DNA from: Rhypophila decipiens
Lineage: Eukaryota; Ascomycota; Sordariomycetes; Sordariales; Naviculisporaceae
Direction of reading: 5' to 3'
NCBI GenBank assembly: GCA_033297075.1
Contig: MU858218.1
Span: 1-64,000 of the forward strand
Length of the DNA stretch: 64,000 bases
Shown: positions 22,725-34,348 of the stretch, one piece after another
Numbering within the stretch: the stretch's first letter is position 1
Layout of the letters: each line of letters begins with the position of its first letter
Notes under the pieces: model-generated
Databases searched by the model: none
Seen by the model: only the letters and a program-made list of their open reading frames with translations
What the model was told of the DNA's origin: nothing
Made by a program: the position numbers and the translations under genes

Positions 22725-25148
22725 GGAGAGACTGACTTGGCATTACACTGCAGGCTTGGGTGCACGTCGCAATTTAGCCGCAGCCAATCAATGAGATTTA
22801 AAAACACCGAAGAGATGAGACTGTCACCTGTGAGTGAGAACTGCATCGCTCAATTGACCCATCTTGGACTTTTTCCCAGATTGTGGGATTATTCATCAGC
22901 AACAAAACCAACAAGAGAAAGGGGGATATTGTGCCTCAGGCCAAATCAATGAGTGATGGTATATGTCGTCACACAGACACTATAATACACACATGCAAAA
23001 TACCACGGCGACCCAAAGAGAGATCAGGTTGGGATAATAAGCATGGACGATGATTAATGTGTCTAGAGGCACTACTGACAGTATTCAAAAAGGATAGAAC
23101 TTCCACATTGTCATCTTCAATGTAAACCGCTCTTAGACTTTGATAGTATCTGGCTTGTCATTATGCAGACCAAATCATGACGACCAAGCGCTCCAAGTTA
23201 CCTCCGGGATGGGTGGTTACTCCTCATTACAGAATTCCATGGATTCTCGGATAGACGTCGAGATTAGAGCAAGGTCCTGAACCGAGACAGGTGCATCATG
23301 TAGGATCTCTCCTGTCGCTCTTTGTAATGCCCGGCATTCCTGTAGGTTCCCTCGATCAATCACTATAGCTGCACAATATGGGATCGTCAGTTCGTCACCA
23401 TATAACCTCATCTCACTCTCTCTCCCACATTCAAGGTTGGTCGGTTCCTACAGCTTTTCTTGTTTTGGTTACAGTCTCACAGTAGCAGAATGCTCGGCTC
23501 CGAGGCGGCGCCTCTGTCGAAGTGCACAGGAAACGTTTGGGCAGCCGTGATACCTCCGTCCAGTCCTTGGGCAGTATTTGCGACGAGGCGGTGCGACGGC
23601 ACCTCTCGGTAGTTGATTTCCTGGTTGTCTCGCTCGGGATGGTGATCTATCTTCCCTAAACCGCCACAGGCATCGCCAATGAAGGACTCTATCCGCCATC
23701 CAGCCAGCCTTTCCTCTTGCTGTTAGGTCGCTTTGGTCGTTTCTATATCTCGCGAATCTCACAACCAATCGCCCAGGCGAAGCATGGTATACGAAAAAAG
23801 GCAGCCACCGGTGCCTAGGCTCCTTCGACAAGACCTTCCAGACCGTGAATCCTTGGTATGAGCGTCGAAGAAGAGGGTCACCCTATGGATATCGCACTCC
23901 ACCACTCCTTACCTGCACAACAACCGTACAGGTAATAAAGCAAAATCCCCGAGCCGCGTAATTTAGCCGTTGTGCTCAGCGACGATATCAATCCTGCCAA
24001 CACGGTTAATAAGTAGGGCAACTGTCCCCGCCGTAGCGAGCTCGGTCTTCAAGAGTTAAAGTCAAATGTCTTGCCGGCCCTACTCCGGCTATTTTGAGAC
24101 TTTGACACCCACACGGCCACACCTTCCCCTTCACCGCTGACTTCCCGCTCATCATCAAGTTCCCAACAGGCAGGGACGAGACATTGGTGATTGGCTCCTG
24201 TTGGCCCCCACGGAAACCGATTGACAATGACACAGCAGGAGACGAGGGTGTATTTTCGGACGAGTTCGGTTCTTAAAGGCATCCCCATCTTGCCTTCAGA
24301 AGCCTCACCCCGGTAGCCCAGCCTGGTTGTCTTGTTGGTGGTTTCCACGACGCTTGACCCAAAGTTGGGTGCTCCTGGGCTGCCAGGAGCAGTGTTGGCC
24401 CGAACTGCTCCGTGGTCCCTCATCATGATTCAAGAAGCATACTGGTCTTATCAACCCTCTTCTTTCTCCACCGCCTCATCCGTCGCCGCCCGTATTTTCT
24501 CATTTGTGCAATTCGGAGATGCCACTCGCTAAACATCTCCAGCCGGTGGCTCAGGGACCATATGTCGAGAATGTTGCTGGGCATTTGTCCGCCGTCAGTC
24601 AGCGCGTGGATGATGTCGAGGGCAAGCCTTTACTCCGGCCGAAAACACCATCCAATACATGTCGACGAGGAGCCTTTGGCCGTTACTGGGAAGTTACCGG
24701 CCCAGTTGACGGGCAGCCTTCTCCTCCCCTCTGTGGTCGCGATTTGGGTTGGCCAGTTTCTATGCACCTCTTCCTTTGAAGCCCCCCAAAAACCCTCGGG
24801 GAGCGGACGTCTCCTGCTCTCGCCAGGTTGCTTGTTGACAGACTTGATGCACCACTACCAGCGTGTGAAGGCCGCTCGACCCGCAGATCCCCCGCTCAGT
24901 CTTGTCATCCGTTGTCGAAATATTTGGTATCAACGCCCCGGTTGCAGACACGCGTTGCCTCTTGCCCGGCAATTCTTCACGATTGCGACCACAACCGCGG
25001 GATGGATGACCAAATAAGTCCAGGTCTATATTCAAGGCAAGACCTTTTATCTGGCCCCCGAGATCGACACCAGGTGTTGATTGATATTGGATACCCGATG
25101 AGAGGTACGAGAGATCACTGCGGAAGTGGGAGTCAGACAAGCACCTGA

Positions 25149-25164
25149 GGGGGGGGGGGGGGGG
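25149..25164. repeat. poly-G run (16 G)
   Basis: Sixteen consecutive G on the + strand in the gene-poor region. Such runs can form quadruplexes or mark polymerase slippage, and the length in the assembly may be inexact. Confidence 0.9.
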
Positions 25165-27351
25165 TTGCGTATCGAGGGAAGGAGTGGCACACAACGAGGT
25201 TCTCATTACGGAGTCTGGTCCTGCCGTGAGGAGCGCTGCTCTCATACTCGAAGGACTCTCTCGCCTGTGGGTGTTATGGATATAGGCCCACCGGGTGTGC
25301 GTCAACATATGGAGTCACTGGATTTGACAGGCTGTTCCATCGCTGCTTGTTTCCGGCATCTTCTCTTTCCTGACAAGCAGCGAAGCTCACCGATGCCAAA
25401 AGCAATTGATGTGGAACCTCGACCTTATCTCGAACCTCGATCAGGTTTGGTGCCAAGCGGCCAATCAAATCCTCACATGGTGGATCACGTGAAGGGATAG
25501 CACGGCGAAGGCAATACATCATCGGGGTACCTAGTGTATTGAGAAGATATCATACAAAGCAACGCGTAATTCGGGAGGCTCACCGTTACCTGGACTGGGG
25601 GAGTTCGCTCCATGGCCTGGCCGGCAATCAGAGCCATTTCGCAATCGCATTACCGCAATAACAGAGAACTCCCCGACGATGCGAAGTGACCTTGGACACA
25701 ACCCACAGCATATTCTGTATATGAGCGGTTCGTCATGAGGTGGACCGTGGGAAGACCAAGTGGATCTGCCCAGGTGCTGGCGTTCAGCTGTCTTGCAAGC
25801 GGACTGACGAATGCCCATGAACAGGTGCAGGCCGAATCATCATCCAGTATGGACTACGGCCTTTGCGCACAACGATAAACAAAGACACTCGTCAGCACCT
25901 ATAGACAAGTGTAGCTGGTGCCGGGAGAGAGCAGAAGCATGTTTGCGGTGTCTCCCAATACTACATCATCAATGGGGACGAACTGCGAGATAGATATTAT
26001 GCCACTCCTGGAACTTCTGCGTCGGCACGTGGCTGGGAAGGTAGCTCGAGTGGAGAGTGGGAGCTTGACGGGCGATCTTATGCAGTGAGCAAATATATCG
26101 AGACCTCGGAGGGTTGAGCTACTAGTGTATCTAGACTTGTTCCTCTGTTCTTGACCTTTGTGACACCGCTGGAGTCAAGTGCCTCTGACGGTGCATTTGT
26201 GTTGTGGATGAGCATCTCGACATCACAAGTTGCGTGGGTACTCCGTACCAGCCATGTGGTTGGCTCAATGTGGTTACATTTATTCTGCACAGGGGCATCC
26301 CGCAAAACACAGCATTCTTGGGGATTTTCCTATTTTTAGAAAGAACGTGCCCCTCCTCTATTTTAGTGTAGGGCAGGTACATATCCGTATGGAGTCTCTG
26401 TACTGCGAACTAGAACTAATCCTTAGCTTCCCCCCAGGTGTTGCTAGTTTCCAGGTCGAACTTCAAAGAGACGTGCGGTCGGCGCTGAGTATACGGATAT
26501 ACCAGACATATCGGCCCCAAGTTGGCGGGCATTGTGGCTAATAAACAAGGTAAATAAATAGAACCCTGACACCGTGGTCCCCGCGAGCATGCTCCAGACA
26601 GTTACAGATAAAGACATCAAACATGATTTTGTCAGCGCCTGTCAAGTTCTCATTGTCACAAAGCCCCTAATTGTTAGCCTCTGGTGGGGTGGCCATTCAA
26701 AGGTCCAGCAATGGCGATCGTTCTTGTGCTTAAAATGGCTCTAGTGTAGCTAGGGGTGTCAGATCGTCCATTCTTTCTGTGTGTCTCCGTCAATGTGGGC
26801 TCATTGACATTCATCAGTGAGCTAGTTCTTGTTACTCGTTTCTTACGAATTACGGGGCTATCCTATCAGAAGATGGCGTTGAGCTTTCACGGGCAGTTCT
26901 AGAGCTTCCAAGGTGGAGGAACACCACCAACGCTTGTCTTGGCCTGTGAACGACCCCTCCTACTACTTTTGGGGCTCCTTGGTTGCATGGCATTGCTGAT
27001 GCTCCCATGAGTTCGCTTGGTTCCTTTCAAGCATTGATTCACTCATGCATTCTATTGGTTTTATCGGTTTCCACCTCTAGGTTTCCCTCTTCTTTCGGTA
27101 TTGTACTGGGAACCAGATCTGCTGGATCATCCGCCGGCTGGTAACTGGTATCATGAACCTCAGCTTGGTGTGAAGGAAGTCCCGATTTGACTAATACTGA
27201 TATGACAGGACAGCAAGTTACTCGGCGGGCTTTCGGATCTTCCGGTCATGTATTGACTTGCGCATGATGTCCTCCAAGTTCACAACTGAGAAATGAACGA
27301 TACGACATAATACCTCTTTTCGTGACAACGGCCGGTCTCCATCGATTTCAG

Positions 27352-27365
27352 CCCCCCCCCCCCCC
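27352..27365. repeat. poly-C run (14 C)
   Basis: Fourteen consecutive C on the + strand in the same gene-poor region, 2.2 kb from the poly-G run. Confidence 0.9.
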
Positions 27366-28520
27366 TCTCGCCGTCAGCATCCCGCTCAATAATGCAGCCC
27401 TTGCCTTTACATGTGCAGACTATTGTAGTGGTAGACCACAGGGTGAGAAGGTACCTTACCTCGATAGTTTCACTGCACATCTTCATGCTGCTTCCCGCTG
27501 CTCCACGCAAGATGGGTAGCGTACATCCGTGGCATGAAGCCGTCAAAATGGTATAAATCTTGTACCGGTACCGCTCCTGCTGCTTTTCCCTTCCCCGGAT
27601 ACCACTTTCCAGGCGGCTTACATGTACACATATACTGCCCCTTCCTCATATCTACTCTCTGTCTACTCTACTTTCTCCTATCTGGAAGCGGGGAGCGGTT
27701 TCTGACACCTGGAACCCAAAGCTCTTCCCGGCTTCCTTCCTCATCTCATAACTCGTTGGCCTCACTGGTAGCCGAATTGCTCGTCATTCACACCGAATCC
27801 ACACGTGGATTGTCCAGACTTCATTGTTTCTACCCACAACACTGATAATCATCTCGCCTCAAGCTTCCAAGCTTTGCTACTCTGCCCCCACTAGGAAGAT
27901 TTAAAAAAAAGTGTCGGTACCTGCCCGTCCCCTGCGTGGGTACATCGGTACGTATCACCAGGTGCTCTCGGGCATTGGCAGCTTCTTGCTTGTTATTTCA
28001 TTGGCCCTTTTTCTTTTTCTGTCTTTTTTTCTCCTTGAACCCCGCGATGCCCTTCATTCTATAATCATAAAGCTAGACCCTTGTGTTTCTTATTTTCACT
28101 TCCCACTTTCCCATCAAGACCTGTATCCTGAGATTCCTGAGATTCCTGACAGTCAACAGCGCGGCTAGGTTCTCTGTCGCCCCATCGCCTCCAAGTTATA
28201 GACCACGGTTCACTCCCATGGTTTATATTAGCCTGCATACCTTGGCTGTCCTGTCTACCACGCCGAGCGGTCTCGCCTGGCCATAGCCTGTCTGGTCTCC
28301 CGCCTATCCGACCCCTCCTCGCAACTCAGTCTCCCCACCTGTCTTCATCTGCCGCTTAGGCGTGTTTTACTGAAGCTGGCTTGCCGTCCCATTTCTCGAC
28401 GAGAAGATAGCTTTCTATAACCAGCTCACCCGTACTTGACTCCGGCGGTCTGAGAACCGCGAACCCCTCCGGGGCTCGACTTGCTGCTCCTGTCCCTCAC
28501 CCCGGCTGCTGTATTACACC

Positions 28521-29630
28521 ATGGCGCCTGAAGGTCCAGAGCTCCCCGAGCAGCTGAATGTGGTCGAGACGCCAACGTCTCCCTCCTCGGAGCTTGCGCT
28601 TTCGAGATTCGAGTTCGAGACGGGCAAAGGAAACGAAGGCACAAAGATCCTCATGATCGAATGGGATGCGTCCGTTTTCGGACGGTCATCGGCAGGTGCA
28701 GCGAAGGATGGCGTGGATGCGAAAAAGGAGTCAAGCAGTGACTGGGACATACTGTGGGAAGGAAAGGGCGATGTGCTTCCCATCCGCGACACGGAGAGCG
28801 ACCCAAGCCTCAACACCCGACGACTCTATTTTCTGCTCCCGCCCGGCTCTACTGTGCCTCCCCTCATCACTATTGCACCCAAGGGAGGCGCCGCCGTCCC
28901 TAATGGCACGGTGCTGCGCACCAAACCTCTCCCTGCGATATTTCCCGCTGAGCTTGGTGGTGGACGAGAGGCAGGTCAGCGTGGAGTGCTACATACGATA
29001 TGGGCGAAGAAACGCCTTGCCGAGCTGCAAGCCGAGATTACCGAGGAGATGAAAGCCAACGGCGAGAGCGTGGGGCTTGAGATGGCAATGCAGGAGCGCC
29101 AGCGGATAGTCGACCACTTCGGCCTCGCCCCAGGACAGGATATCCCCAAGCCCACGAGGTTGCATATTCCTCAAGCTTCTGTCGGGCCCGCCAGCCCGCG
29201 AAGCCCGATCGGTGGTAAACTTGGTGAGAAGCTAAGGGGCCTTAAGTTGGCGACGAGTCCATCCGAGCTCGCTGCCGCTACCCAAGGTACGTTGTTATGA
29301 TGACCCCCGCAGAAAGTCAAGCCCGTGTGTTGATGATATGACCGTTCGATAGCCTCGAAAAGTGCACATCCACGTACCCAGACCTTGACGACAAACCTAC
29401 CCGCAAATCCCGCAGGCATGGCAGTCTCGGCCCTACCGAATCTCGGCGGCCGCTTGCTGGCCAAAGATGCCGGAACCGGAGGTGTTGCTTCGTTAGATGC
29501 CATTGTTGGGAGCGGATTACCCCGTACCACGAGAGACGGAGGGGATGACACGACAGAGGAAGATTTATTTGCACTTCCCATGAGCCCACGGAGCCCGGAA
29601 ATGAAGCGGAGCCCGTTCAGTTTGCTATGA
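28521..29630 (+). CDS. conserved fungal protein of unknown function, 347 aa
   Basis: I recognise this as a type of protein conserved in filamentous ascomycetes but know of no function. Model: exons 28521-29286 and 29353-29630, intron GTACGT...ATAG; the codon split at the junction (G|CC) continues the frame. The N-terminal half is a compact domain with SRFEFETGKGNEGTKILMIEW, WEGKG and RRLYFLLPPGSTVPPL. A helical stretch follows (VLHTIWAKKRLAELQAEITEE). The C-terminal part is low complexity with proline-directed phosphorylation-like sites: SPRSP near 239 and again in a final motif DLFALPMSPRSPEM before the stop. There is no signal peptide or membrane segment. The start ATG has good context (ACCATGG) after a long C+T-rich leader. 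Confidence 0.8.
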
Positions 29631-30415
29631 TTGGCCTTACCTGCCCCAGAATTCCTCCCGAGAGAGGGTAGGCCAGGCAAGTTGGTAGCTACCTCGAGAT
29701 ATGTGACGGTCGAAGAGAGAGCATGGGTGAATGCCTTCTTACACCCCCAAAATGTTTGTTCTACATTGCGGGTACGCACCGGGCCCGGCCGTAATCCGAT
29801 GCATATCGGGAGCTACGTGTCTGCCGCCAACCAACTTTCCTGAACGGGCCACAATCCTATACAACAGGACTCGGCCGAACAGCAACCGGTCTGAGGGAGT
29901 GACGTACTTTTGACTGCCTGATAGGTCATTGCTCGAGTATGTACGGTGTGTAGTTAGGTACATACACTCAGGTGAAGATGCCACAGAGGACCTCATAAGA
30001 ACCCTGGATAGCACAAGGGAACGAGATATTGTATTTAATGGCTAGATTACTTGGTTTAGATTTGTATATCTGGCATGCGCATGCCGTTCTATTGTCATGG
30101 GGGAATTTCTGCGATGCTTGTGTCGTCTTATACTTGGGTCACTCGTCTCACCTCGTAACAGTCTCTCTCCCATACCCGGTATTCCTACCCTGTGATAGGA
30201 GGGTATCGCCCCAAGTGAAAGACAGAAGAGTATCCAAAACCAGGGCATGAAAAGGAGTTAAATACGTTCAGATCAGCATACAGACACCGCACATTCACTC
30301 TCTCACACGCATCACGCGGCATACCCTGGCTGTCAAGGAGCCGTAAAGGTTGTCGTCAGTTCTCCTTGTCCATCAGCCATTATTATATCATCTGCCCTCC
30401 ACTCCAAAGCGCCAA
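29631..30415. other. convergent intergenic region
   Basis: This 785-bp stretch lies between the 3' ends of the unknown protein gene and the Vps37-like gene. Only 3' untranslated sequence is expected. Short frames here have no recognisable content. Confidence 0.55.
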
Positions 30416-31212
30416 TCATCGCCAGCCGCCCACCCGTCCTTCATCCCACCTCTCCTTCTTCTCCTGTCGCAAATAGTAGAGCTTCTTCGCCTCGCGGTAT
30501 TTCCTCACCCACTCGCTGGCCTCTCGCTCCGTAGCTCGGTCACCATTCCCCGAGCCCTCGAGAAAACTCTCCTCGAGCGCATGGCAAACCGCCTCTTGCT
30601 CCACCACGCCTTGGTTCAGGTGCTGATACAAACTGGCCGGGGCAAAGGGGGCCAGCGCGTGGTCCATCTCGGCTTGTTTAGCCCGCCATTGGCGCTCGAG
30701 CGCATGCGTCGAGAGGAGCTGGGCCTGCGTGGAGGAGCGCTGGTGCGCGAGCCGAGCCTCGAGCTCAAGGAGATGAGCTGCGTGTTCCAGATTGGCCGCG
30801 AGCGAGAGCTTGAGCGCATCGTGGGAGACCTGTACCGAAGGATGTGCCGTCTGGGGCGAGTGCGTCAGTCCGGAGAGGAGGGCATGGTTCGAGAGGATAT
30901 CGGCTAGGTCCTGTTTGCTGTGTTTTCGCTTTCCTGTCAGATTATTGCCCACCAAATCTCTTGAAGCAAGGAAAGGACGCACGATTTATCTTCCAGAAAC
31001 TTCGGAAGCCATTGATCACCTGGATCAGGAGCTGGCTGGTTATTTGCGACATTGTTGCTGTGTTGCGCAGACGGCGCCGCGACAGAGCTCGCGTTGTGAA
31101 GGTCTCCGACTTCAGGCAGCGGCGACGACGACCCCACCGGGGTACTCATTCGGCTGGCTTCATGGGCTGCCGTCGGTTTTGGGGGCGGAGGCGGCGGTGT
31201 TTGAGAGTACAT
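30416..31212 (-). CDS. VPS37: Vps37-like ESCRT-I subunit (Mod(r) domain)
   Basis: ESCRT-I sorts ubiquitinated membrane proteins into multivesicular endosomes; Vps37 binds Vps23 and Vps28 through its Mod(r) domain. Model: exons 31212-30983 and 30917-30416, giving 243 aa, intron GTGCGT...ACAG. The junction makes DKSKQDLADILSNHALLSGL, the expected start of the domain. The N-terminus is short and Pro-rich (MYSQTPPPPPPKP). The Mod(r) part, about residues 68-225, is a long helical run with heptad-like hydrophobics (LKLSLAANLEHAAHLLELEARL) and the late segment SEWVRKYREAKKLYYLRQEKKERW. Assignment rests on overall pattern, so it is less certain than for the enzymes here. It lies 3' to the Abp1 gene on the same strand. 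Confidence 0.8.
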
Positions 31213-31846
31213 CGTGGTTCAATCTAACAAGCGGTGATAATAGTAACAGTGCCAGAAGAAACGCGGGATATCAACCTGAAGATGCTAATCAGCTCTTCAA
31301 TACTTCCTTCGTATGCACTTTGCGATTGGATTGGACGAGGGGCTACAGTTGCAGTGGTCTGCGGTATTGAATAGGTAGGCACTCACATGTGTAGAAAGTA
31401 CACTCAGTACAGCCTTATCTTATCTGTGACGTATGCAGAAATGCAGGACGCGCTACAAGCCCGCCACGATGCTTTTCGAGGCTTGTTCATACATAATACA
31501 CACCACGCAGTACCCAATACGTACACCATGGATTACACAGATGACCAAAGTTACCAAGGTTCGCACAAACTGAACGAATCAATAACAACCTCACAATTGG
31601 CATGAGAATATTTACAGCTAACTTTCCTTCACCTCTCGCGTGCTACTGCCCTTACATCCCCAATCGGCACCCGAATCCCAAGTTAGAGGACAGGGAGAGA
31701 CACCCCAGAGGCACCTCGCGAAGAGCTGCATACATGAAGCATGACATGACATTTGCGAGTGTGCCGCTGATGATCAAAAGTCTGGTTGATGGCGGCTACC
31801 TTCTGATCGGATGGCTCCCGCATTCCCAGGCTATGTGATACATCCT
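31213..31846. other. intergenic region between ABP1 and VPS37
   Basis: This 634-bp stretch holds the 3' untranslated region of ABP1 and the promoter of the Vps37-like gene, both on the - strand. No further gene was recognised. Confidence 0.55.
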
Positions 31847-34348
31847 TTACGAGTCGAGCTCGACATAATTGGCAGGGAAAAGACCTGATGCTCCCTTGTA
31901 GTGACCGAACCACCAGTCCTCATCAGGGAACTCCAAGTCTGTGATCGTGGCCCCCTCGGGGAAACTCAGCTCTAGGATAAGTGTCAGCAAGTGAGACTAT
32001 ACTTTTATGTTCTGTACGACGACGGGAAATATTTTTCTCACCATTGTCTTCGGCAGCCTCATAGTCGAATTGGGCGGTGGCAGTTTTGCCTCCTGCACCA
32101 GTAGTGGCAGCAGCCGGAGCAGGGGGCTCTGGGACGGCCTGACGAGTAGGCTCTGGTGCGCTTGTGGCAGGTTTGGCGTCATCTTGGAGGAGTTCGACAT
32201 AGCTGCTAGGAAATAGGCCTCTCTCGCCTTGGGCGTTTGTTCCCAGCCACCAATCCTCGTCAACCATATCGATCTCTGTGACATATTCTCCTTCCTTGAG
32301 TTCAATCTCATTATCTTCTGCCTTCTCATAGTCGTATTGAACCAACGCGCGCCCACCACCACTAGACTCTTGCTGTTGGGTTTCGACAGCATCGCCCAGG
32401 CTTGCGGCGGCAACGTTGGCAGCGGCAGCGCGTGGGTCGTACGACTCTTCCTCGTCCGGGAGCTCTTCCTCCTTGGGGAGTTCCTGGGGGACGGGAATCG
32501 ACCGAGGAGGAAGACTCTTCTCTGCTGGCTGGAGCTCCGTAGCTTCACTTCGAGCAACCGGGATGGCAATCCTTGGAGGCGAAGGAGAGCGCTCCTCGTG
32601 CCCGCGAGAGCGGACGGCATCGGCTTGCTCCTCCTCCTGCTGCTCTTCTTCTTCTTCTTCTTCTTGAGCTGCAGCAGCAGGTCGTGAGGGGAGGCCAGGG
32701 AGGGCAAACCCACCAGACGGCCGACTCTCGGCCGGTGGTGGAGGCGGGGCCGCATGATCTTCTGTGGGATTAGGCACGGTCGGGGCGCCACGAGCTGCGG
32801 TTATGGGTGTCGTATTCTTGAATCTGTCACGAAGCGCAGATACGCCACCGGACGGGGAGGCAGGTTGTTCAGGTTCTGATCGATCGGTCTCGCCCGTCTT
32901 TTGGGCATCAACACCCCCGCGGGCAGTTTTCGCGACCTGGACAGGGGCCCAGCTCTTGCCCGCATACCCGCTCTTCCACTCACCACCACTAGGCTGTGAA
33001 GTGATGGGCGAGGCGACAGGCGGCGGAACAGTTGATGATCCGGGAGCAAGTCCTTGCTTTGCCTTCTTTTCTGCCCAAAGCTGAGCTGGAGTTTTCCCGC
33101 CCTGATCCGCAAACGTCCTGCTGGCAGCGCCAATCGGAGGTGCAGCCGGCACAGCAGGAGCTCCGAGGCCGAAACCCACCGGCGTTGGAGCTTTGGTTCC
33201 GGTGAAGGTAGAAGTGCCAAACTTCTTGGCAACCTTGGGCTTTGGAAGCTCAGTCAGCCTTTCGGAGGCAGTGAAAGCGGCGGTGCGCTCTGCCAGACTT
33301 TTTGGAGGCGGAGACTCGACTTCTGCTTCTGCTGGGCGCTGTGCTTTGGCTCGAATTGCGGCAATGTCCACCTTGCCCACCGGCTCATAGGCTCCCTTGA
33401 CTGTCGTGGGTCTGTCGTCTCCAGCGGCCTTTGCCTGGGCTCGTAACGCAGCAATATCTACCTTGCCAATCGGCTGGTAGGCCCCCTTGACCACGTCACC
33501 AGATCGGTCATCTCTGGCCGTCGCTCCCCCAACCCGAGAATCATCCTTGTTCTTCCTCAAATCATTGATATCCACCTTGACTGGCTTGTATGCAGATTCG
33601 ACCTTCTCGAGCTGGGTTCGCGTGATTTGCGGTGCATCCTTGCCCCAGCCATCGTCGTCCACATTCTCCTGTCTTTTGTTGCGAGCCGCTAGTAGGGGGT
33701 TGAATGAGCTTCCGGAGCTGGATGTCGTAGGAGTGAAGACTGGCTTCTTGGCAAGCGGCGGGGGGGCAGTGCTCTGGGGCGCCACGGAGCCTCCGCCCGC
33801 ATACTTGGATCCGGATGCATCGGCAACCTTTTGAACAATATCTTCTGGAACAAGATCCGCGTCGGAGCGGGCAGTGATTTGGACATGATAGCCATGGAGA
33901 ATCTTGCTGACAGCTGACACATGGCTGGTGAAATAGCCCTTGGTTCGCTCAGGGACACCTCCACCGCACCATGCTATCAGGACATTCTTGGGCAGCCCGG
34001 AGTTCGGATCTTTGACCTTGACAAACGCAAACTGGATTCGACCTTCGTTGAAGTCCTCGACGAGATCGGAAAGTTCTCCATCTGCAAAGGTTGACGGCCG
34101 GTTAGATTGGGGCGATGAACGGAGGGCAGGCATAAAACAGCGAGTGACTAACCTCCAGTGCTCTGGACCTTGAGAATGCTCTCCTTCGCCCCGCTGTCTT
34201 GGAAGGCGCTCAAGAGCGGTGCTTGCACAGAGAACAGAGCCCATTGTGCAAATGTGGGCGAATTGGAAGAAATCGGGGGCCCATTGATGACACCGTTGTA
34301 GCTACTCTTGATGGAGGGGCCATTTATGGACAGGTTCAAGGAGGCCAT
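31847..34348 (-). CDS. ABP1: Abp1/drebrin-like actin-binding protein (ADF-H plus two SH3)
   Basis: Abp1 links cortical actin patches to endocytosis, binding actin by its ADF-H domain and partners by SH3. Model: exons 34348-34153, 34081-32042 and 31971-31847, giving 786 aa. Introns: GTTAGT...GCAG and GTGAGA...CTAG, both phase 1. The ADF-H domain fills about residues 1-145 (AQWALFSVQAPLLSAF, IQFAFVKVKDPNSGLPKNVL, GYFTSHVSAVSKILHGYHV). The middle is disordered, with two near-identical repeats of GAYxPxGKVDIAAxRAxA and an acidic Glu run. SH3-1 (ALVQYDYEKAEDNEIEL to WWLGTNAQGERGLFPSSYVEL) and SH3-2 (ATAQFDYEAAEDNELSF to NYVELDS) end the protein. The third exon completes SH3-2. Two SH3 domains are the usual number in filamentous fungi; yeast has one. 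Confidence 0.95.

Larger units (their letters stand above)
20844..28520. other. 7.7-kb gene-poor region between divergent genes
   Basis: No protein-coding gene was recognised on either strand. Frames of up to about 200 codons exist (for example 24412-25017 + and 24760-25308 -), but they overlap each other, lack family features and are not joined by convincing introns. The left part, to about 22 kb, is purine-rich on the + strand and is probably promoter and leader of the F-box gene. The right part, from about 27.55 kb, is C+T-rich on the + strand and is probably promoter and leader of the gene at 28521. The middle holds a 14-bp inverted repeat, a G16 run, a C14 run and a TCACGTGA site at 25485-25492. 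Composition is normal, not RIP-like. Untranslated RNAs are possible. Confidence 0.5.

Noticed and set aside
24412..25017. 201-codon frame in the gene-poor region
   Set aside because: It overlaps an equally long frame on the other strand, has no domain, signal or intron support, and its composition is that of random sequence.
30350..30907. 185-codon frame on the + strand
   Set aside because: Antisense to the Vps37-like exon, with Arg/Leu-rich shadow composition.
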